Part shown: positions 58,283 to 64,000 of the stretch, one piece after another
How the letters are laid out: every line of letters starts with the position of its first letter
How positions within the stretch are numbered: the stretch's first letter is position 1
Assembly (NCBI RefSeq): GCF_030272615.1
Contig: NC_081410.1
Span: 253,379,533 to 253,443,532 of the forward strand
Length of the DNA: 64,000 bases
Direction: 5' to 3'
Source: Cryptomeria japonica
Lineage: Eukaryota; Streptophyta; Pinopsida; Cupressales; Cupressaceae
The notes under the pieces: model-generated
What the model was told of the DNA's origin: nothing
Seen by the model: only the letters and a program-made list of their open reading frames with translations
The model's database searches: none
Translations under genes and position numbers: made by a program

Positions 58283-59090
58283 GAGACAATGCGATTTTAA
58301 GCGTTGTTTCAAAGAACAATAAATGAAAATGCCCCAGACAACTGACAATGACATATGCATGCCCCCTCGAGGAATTGGCCGGAAACATGCAAAAAAAAGA
58401 GGCCAATTGACCGATAAAAATGATAGGATCGAACGGACTAACAATCGGATATCGGATGCATGAAGGACAAGCAATTAAAGATGCAAAAGACTATGCCCAA
58501 CATAAGATGGAGAGGGTGCACATCCATCTATGCACTGACAAAGATCTATAAATGAAACCAAGAGGGTGAAAAGAGCTCATTTGCACTAGCCAAAGAGGAG
58601 AATTTGTTGCTCTAGACAAGGACACTTGCAGAGAGATGGTGAACATTCTAAGGGCAGATCACCTTGGAGAATGTTTACACACATTTAGATGACCGAACAA
58701 TGCAGGAGCAGCGGTATGTATCTCAAAAACCCATGTTTTCAATTTCATGAATTTTGATTGCTTGCGGGACATTGCAGGGCCCACAGGGAGTGCAGAAACT
58801 GACTTCTGCGCCTGTGTAGGGCAAATCCTACACTTGTGTGAGGTCTTCTGCACTTGTGTAGGGTACACAGGTGCAGATTACATGACATAGGCACAGGTTC
58901 CTTGACACAGGTGCAGTTGTGCATTGGAAACCCTAATTTTGGTCAAAACAACATGCAAATGATCCAGAAAGGGGGGATAAGGGTAGGATAGGTTAGATTA
59001 GATGAAAAACACCTTGATTTGGACATGAAAGTGAGGAAATGCAACCCGTAGGAGCAAACCCTAAAACTGACAAAATATGCCCCTATTGTG
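58283..59090 (-). other. J region between 3' LTR and PMD ORF
   Basis: Non-coding. At 58800-58915 the text cttctgcacttgtgtagggt and gacacaggtgcag recurs three or four times in decayed form. It would be the promoter side of the plus-strand PMD ORF, but I see no clear TATA box. Confidence 0.45.
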
Positions 59091-60881
59091 ATGCAGAGTC
59101 GACAGTATCCATTGATCACACGGGAGAACCAACCTAACTGCTTCATGCTACGACATAGACTCAGGAGCACGGACAAAGATACATTAGTAGGACTGGGGAT
59201 ATACTATATCATGTTCATGCCTGAGATTAGGGAAAACATAGGACTACTTACCGCATTGGCAGAGCGATGGCATTCGAAGACTACCTCCTTCCATCTAGCG
59301 ACTGGAGAGGTGACTGTGACACTGGAGGATGTATGGCATATCCTCCGCATTCCAATTCATGGAGAGATGATAGAGTATGACCCAATGATAGGGAGAGACA
59401 CATTGTGTAGATTATTTGAGTGCGACGCAGATGATCTAGATATCGTAGAGAGGGAGATTGGCTAGGAGACTATGGCATCAGAGTATGATCGACGGTATGT
59501 GGTGATAGTAGTGGTGATAGCATGTCTACTAGCAAGAGACAGATGAGGACATGGATTCCCTATTAGATGGGGAAGAGTGCTAGAGTGGATGGCGATAGAG
59601 GGGACAGTGTACGCATGGGGACCATGTGTACTGGCTATGCTGTATTTTCAGTTGCATCAGATAGCATATCAGGGAGTTTAGACTTTGAGCTGTGGAGTCA
59701 CATTGTTACAGGTATAGGCATTTGAGAACATAGCCATATGTCGACTGATTGCAGAGAGACAGGTAGTACCACACCAACCATATGTGTACTGCTATGGTGG
59801 AGCACTGAGATAGGGTCCGTTTGGATACATATTATATTGGTGACATGAGCTAGATAGATTGAGAGAGTTCACATGGAGGCCATATCATGATTTCTCGGGA
59901 TGGTCAGATGACAGTGAGGAGCTACCTTATTGTAGATAGGAGAGGTACCTGATTGGGTGACCAGTGAATCACCAGAGAGTGATTGAGTTGTACCTTCTAG
60001 AGAGAGTCAGATGACAGTTTGGAGAGAGGTAGGATGTACCTAGGAGGACTGCACACTTTGCCCGATCTCACAGAGAGACGAGTCAATGGGGAAGTATGAT
60101 TCAGCCACACATAGCATATGCTGACTTCTCATAGCTATAGTAGAGACAGTGGGATTGGAGATCAGATGTGGTCGATGCTGGGATGACAGAGGAGTATGAG
60201 AGATGGTTTGCACGACTATGGCTAGTGCCATTGACAGATCTGGATATTCTAGTACCGAGGAGATAGGAGGACTTCCCACTCGTAGGAGAGGAGGAGGGAG
60301 ATGATGAGGATGAGGAGGATGATGGGGATGATGAGGATGGAGATGAGGATGGGGATGATGAGGATGAGCTAGATTCAGGCAAGTAGGAGGCATTGCAGGA
60401 TATACCTATAGAGTCGGAGACAGCTAGGACAGAGGAGATGGAGATGTGCAGGGCTATCATAGCGAGTCAACAGGATCACATTACGACATTAGAGAGACAG
60501 GATGAGCAGTTCAAAGTGGAGATAGCCAGACTCACAACGGCTCGAGACACAGCAATAGCTCAGGCACAGTTAGAGGAACAAAGAGTCAATGAGTACATTG
60601 GGTCGATTCGGGATGCCAGTGCACGCAAGATGGCACAAATGTTGGTAGAGATCAAAGAGGAGATACACCATTGGAGGACACTATATGAGAGTACAGTCCC
60701 ACCAGAGCAAAGAGTAGCATCATATCGGACATGATTGAGGACAAAGAGTAGGACACGCTCTCGGATGTCATTGAGCAGCATTGGGGTGAGTGGACCTATG
60801 AGACTACCACAGCCAGGACCAGGAGGTACATCATCTGCAAGACATGGTAGGGATGAGGAGGACAAAGGGAGCACCCAGTGA
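59091..60881 (+). pseudogene. Antisense plant mobile domain (PMD) ORF in J
   Basis: One plus-strand frame runs 596 codons from ATG 59091 to TGA 60879-60881 without a frameshift. It opens MQSRQYPLITRENQ and carries PMD blocks LTALAERWHSKTTSFHLATG, EVTVTLEDVWHILRIP, RWGRVLEWM, IAICRLIAERQ, FTWRPYHDFSGWSDD and RTAHFARSHRETSQWG. An Asp/Glu tract (60278-60372), a probable coiled coil (about 60420-60700) and a basic Ser/Arg tail follow. Sixteen in-frame stops interrupt it: 11 TAG, 5 TGA and no TAA. Their contexts fit lost Gln, Arg and Trp codons. It lies antisense to the element, as in I. The function of PMD in retroelements is not known. Confidence 0.85.
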
Positions 60882-61997
60882 TAGAGGCACATGCTCCTTA
60901 TGATAGACATTGGACATTTATGTAGTTTGACATTTTGTAGTCAGCCCGCGGGCCATACTTAGGACAGATAGTCCAATTTTGTACTCCGATATTATTGTGA
61001 CATATGATATGATATGCATCGATATGATGGGATGCAATGTGTTATGACTGAAGGTTATATTTGTCATGTATGGATGACTTATGCACTATTTATATACCAT
61101 TGTGGAACATGTATGGATATATATTTTCTTATGTGTTTTTGATGCATTGATAATATGAAATGGATAAGATGCCTAATATGATGCTTGATGTAATGCAAAT
61201 GTACTAACCAATGAATGCAGGATGTAGCATGTTTGTGTGGAGAAATTGGAGCACTAGACCAAACTGACTATCCAAACTGATGGAAGAAATGTTAGTAAGA
61301 AGAAATGAGACAATGGACAGTTAGAGATGAAGAAAAAAAAATTGCTTTCAGTAATGCACTTTGTAGGTGAGAACCTTTATTTTAATGTAGAAAAATGGAT
61401 GCGTAGCATCATGGCATTGAAAGCCAGAGCTAAAATGCAACCCTTTTTGCAAAAGACAGACACATTGTAAACAAACAACAATCACAACAAAAAAGAAAGA
61501 GACCATGAACCATCCCGGTCACTCTAAATCACTCAATGACATCATCAAGCAACATAGGAACATGATCGAAAATAAATCAATAAATGATAAGACTCGCTAA
61601 TTCCGACAAGTCAAACAAACATCTTGATCTTCATTGTCAAAAGTTGAAAGTGCTGATAGGACGATCATGCTGTCTAGTTTCAGGACATGTGGTACCCCAT
61701 CTAAGACAGGACACAGTCTGGTTTCGAGTATACCACACCCTGTATAAGACTCATGATAGTGTGCCAAGGACAAATAAATTTGTGGTTGATTGACATGACA
61801 AGTGCGATCAGTTTGAATGTCTGGTTTGATTGAAAGAGTTCATCTATTTAAGCGTGATTTCATTAAAGCACAGTGTGTGATTGCGTGTCGTCGGAGTGAT
61901 GCTCAGCGATCTGTCTTATGCACAAAAGGGATCATTGATTACAAAATGCTTGTTTTTTGGATTTTAATGTTTTGAAATGTTTTTGTTCATTTTTTTA
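60882..61997. other. J non-coding stretch after the PMD ORF
   Basis: No coding signal or clear repeat. It is AT-rich, with a few tgatatgatatgatatgc-like runs near 61000-61030. Confidence 0.45.
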
Positions 61998-62235
61998 AGG
62001 ACTTTATTGGATTTTTCAGGGATTTTTTTAGGACATTATTCAATTTTTAAGAGATTTTTTCAAGACATTTTTCAATTTTTAAGAGATTTTTTCAAGACAT
62101 TTTTCAATTTTTTTAGGACATTTTTCAATTTTTTATGATTATTTCAGGACATTATTCAATTTTTTATGATTTTTTCAGGACATTTTTCAAATTTTTATGA
62201 TTTTTTTAGGACATTTTTCTATTTTTATGATTTTT
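61998..62235 (-). repeat. 31 bp T-rich tandem repeat in J
   Basis: Eight units of aggacatttttcaatttttt with atgattttttc follow each other, starting near 61998, 62030, 62062, 62094, 62115, 62146, 62177 and 62208. One is shortened. Element I has about one and a half units of the same text, in the matching orientation, at 29341-29392. Confidence 0.85.
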
Positions 62236-62879
62236 GCCCCCAGTGTCTAGCAAGACAAGGAATATGATAGGTGAATAAATAGGCTTTCTGAAATGTTAGT
62301 GGATAGAGGGAAGACAAAGGCTTTTTATTATGGAGACAATAGAGATGCAATTTCCAAGGGCTATTGCGTGATGGGACAAGAGACTAGATATGACAATGTA
62401 AAGCAGTGACATGGCATGAGGGACATGTCAAGAGGTTTTTGAAACTATGTTTAAATTTTGCGTCCTTATGTCAAATCAAGATCAAGGAATGAAAAAGAGT
62501 GTATGGATAGTGATAAGATATGGATAGGGTAAGCAAGACCAAGAATGGATAATGGACATGGACTGAAGGTCGGGGTAGGATATGGGATAGTGGCAGAAAG
62601 TTGCAATAAGACAGGGAATATGGATGAAAAGTTATAATAAGCAAATGGATAAATGACCAAAAGCTATGATGGACTAAAAGCTGCAAACAATATGCATGAT
62701 GCTCATGATGATCCTTAGCCTTGTCAAGATCAAAGGTGGAAAGAGTAAATGGACATGAGGGACAATAGGATATGAAGGAGTATGACAGGGGTTCGATAGG
62801 ATAATGAAGGACAATAGGATATGAAGGAGGAAACCTGCCCCCAAGTGCGGTGTGCAAGAAGTTCATAAATTACGCATGA
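62236..62879. other. J non-coding stretch
   Basis: Purine-rich plus strand with repeated ggataatggacat- and gaaggacaataggatatga-like text near 62540-62830. I see no supported coding region; the minus-strand open frames here are low-complexity. Confidence 0.4.
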
Positions 62880-62943
62880 TGCCTGTTTGCCAGGTTTTCA
62901 TCATGGTACTTGCCCAAAGCACCTATTTGTCAGGTTTTCACCA
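62880..62943 (-). repeat. Paired gaaaacctgg motif of J
   Basis: The minus strand reads ggtgaaaacctgacaaatagg (62942-62922) and then tgaaaacctggcaaacaggc (62900-62881). Element I has the same two versions in the same order at 29438 and 29491. Confidence 0.7.
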
Positions 62944-63193
62944 GTGGACGAATCATTTTTGCTTTACTTTTTGTTCTTTTTCTTTTTTTTTCTTTTTTTT
63001 TTCACTTTTTTTTTTTGTATTTTTGAGCTTTTCAATAGAAGATGGACACATGATAGGGGATGGAAGAAGGACTCAAGAGTCTTTTTGTTTGGATAGTAGC
63101 CTTGAAAAAAAATAGACCATGACCATTAAAAGTATGCTCAAAGACGTTGGTAGGATAGGGACATGGAAAATGAGATGAAACTAAGGCAAGGAT

Positions 63194-64000
63194 TTATGCA
63201 AAGGATGGGATCAAAGGGATCGAAGGATGGAAAATATGCATTGGATAATGGATAGGGTATTGGAAGAATTGGGCTTCAGTGGATGGAAATGTTGGCAAGA
63301 TTGACATTGGCACACACCTTGAGGGGTGATGGACTGATGGAGGAAAGACGTATTTTGGATATTGAGATTTTGACGAAGGAAAGGCTATGGATTTGGGGAC
63401 ATAAGGGCCCAAAATGGATGAAGAAGGTGATGGAGGAACAAATTTGAGAGGGTTGGATGGAGGAATAGCAACTTTGGATGCCAAGCTGGATGTGTTTTTA
63501 GGCTTTTGTGCTTCAAGGAGCTGCTTAGGGATCCACATGGTTTTTTATTTTTCATGCTTTTGTGGTTCCTTGGAGTGCATTGCTTGCACAAGGGATTTAG
63601 GAACCCATATGTATTTTGAATTTAGTTTTTGAGCAATGGGCCTTTGTGGCCTTTTGGATATTTCTTTTTCTTTATAGATCATATTGTTCTTTGTTTTGAC
63701 ATGTCGATTATATTGGACATGTTGATCCTGGAATACATGTGGATTGCTAGACTTATGACTTTTATACTTGGCATCCAAATTGCTTGGAGGGGGAAATGAA
63801 TGCATGGATGGATAGGAATGAAGTGGAGTTCTTTTGGATTGATGAAATTTACTCAGGGATGTGTGCCTTTGCTAACCTTGCATAAAGGAGGAAGGGATAT
63901 AAGGACCTAAGATGGATGGAAGAGATGATGGGGAAGGTGTATGTTTTGATTTTGATGGAGGGATACCAACGTCTTGAGAGTGAGTTGTGTAGACATGACC
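63194..64000 (-). pseudogene. Proline-rich sense ORF of J, partial (unknown)
   Basis: The minus strand is open from 63805 to 63194 except for a TAA near 63545, and readable text extends to the right edge. It is Pro/Ser-rich and contains internal duplications: KYIWVPKSLVQAM and KTMWIPKQLLEAQ, and SILGPYIPSSF and SILGPYVPKSIAF. I do not recognise a family. It could be a Gag or linker part of J, since it lies on the sense strand upstream of the paired motif. It could also be low-complexity repeat DNA. Confidence 0.4.

Larger units (their letters stand above)
56788..64000 (-). mobile_element. Tat-like gypsy retrotransposon J, partial
   Basis: J is inserted in the RT of G and runs off the right edge. 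The minus orientation is set by the tract aaagaggggcaaaa next to the LTR start TGTAGACACC, as in I, and by paired gaaaacctgg motifs matching I. The interior holds an antisense PMD ORF, a 31-base repeat array and a proline-rich sense ORF. The 5' LTR, primer site and any pol lie beyond 64000. Confidence 0.82.

Noticed and set aside
60040-60460. Minus-strand frames rich in His/Pro and Ser
   Set aside because: They are the complement of the Asp/Glu tract of the J PMD ORF.
59091-60881. TAG/TGA-only stops as evidence of an alternative genetic code
   Set aside because: Other elements in the window contain TAA, TAG and TGA at decayed sites, and the organism is a plant; methylation-driven decay is a simpler explanation.
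1-64000. Host genes, tRNA genes, rRNA, CRISPR arrays
   Set aside because: None could be supported; tRNA-like matches are primer binding sites, and all domains found belong to transposable elements.

Overview
This window is plant nuclear DNA made almost entirely of decayed transposable elements. I found no intact host gene, no rRNA or tRNA gene and no CRISPR array. The evidence for a plant is Ty1/copia elements primed by initiator tRNA-Met, Tat-like Ty3/gypsy elements that carry antisense plant mobile domain (PMD) ORFs, and a CACTA (En/Spm-type) Tnp2 transposase gene with introns. The deep nesting and heavy decay suggest a large-genome seed plant. A gymnosperm is possible, but the sequence does not prove it.

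Layout. (1) 1-5756: copia element A on the minus strand, with its 5' LTR at 4338-5756 and its 3' LTR beyond the left edge. (2) 5757-6843: unassigned AT-rich DNA. (3) About 6844-51700: one CACTA transposon (F) whose Tnp2 gene is split by three LTR retrotransposons. The first is copia B (7925-24520), which itself contains the long-LTR element E (9025-19179). The second is Tat-like element I (25244-35548). The third is non-autonomous copia-like element D (37707-51396), which contains copia C (39796-47433), which in turn contains solo LTR K (43289-44816). Five-base target duplications (perfect or slightly decayed) mark B, C, D, E, I and K. Removing the insertions rejoins the Tnp2 reading. (4) About 51900-56787: gypsy element G on the minus strand (LTR plus integrase, RNase H and part of RT), cut by (5) Tat-like element J (56788 to beyond 64000, minus strand), with its 3' LTR at 56788-58268 and an antisense PMD ORF at 59091-60881.

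No pol here is intact, but some enzyme motifs survive. Decay is dominated by C-to-T and G-to-A changes: CAG to TAG, CGA to TGA, TGG to TGA/TAG, and catalytic Asp or Gly codons changed by G to A. Three features merit attention. D has four tandem CCHC knuckles and an approximately 750-codon ORF I do not recognise where pol should be. The J PMD frame stays open for 596 codons except for 16 stops, none of them TAA. An in-frame TAG sits at the same place between integrase and RT in all three copia pol genes (A, B and C). The copia elements B, C and D and the long-LTR element E have all lost sequence from the 5' LTR but not the 3' LTR.
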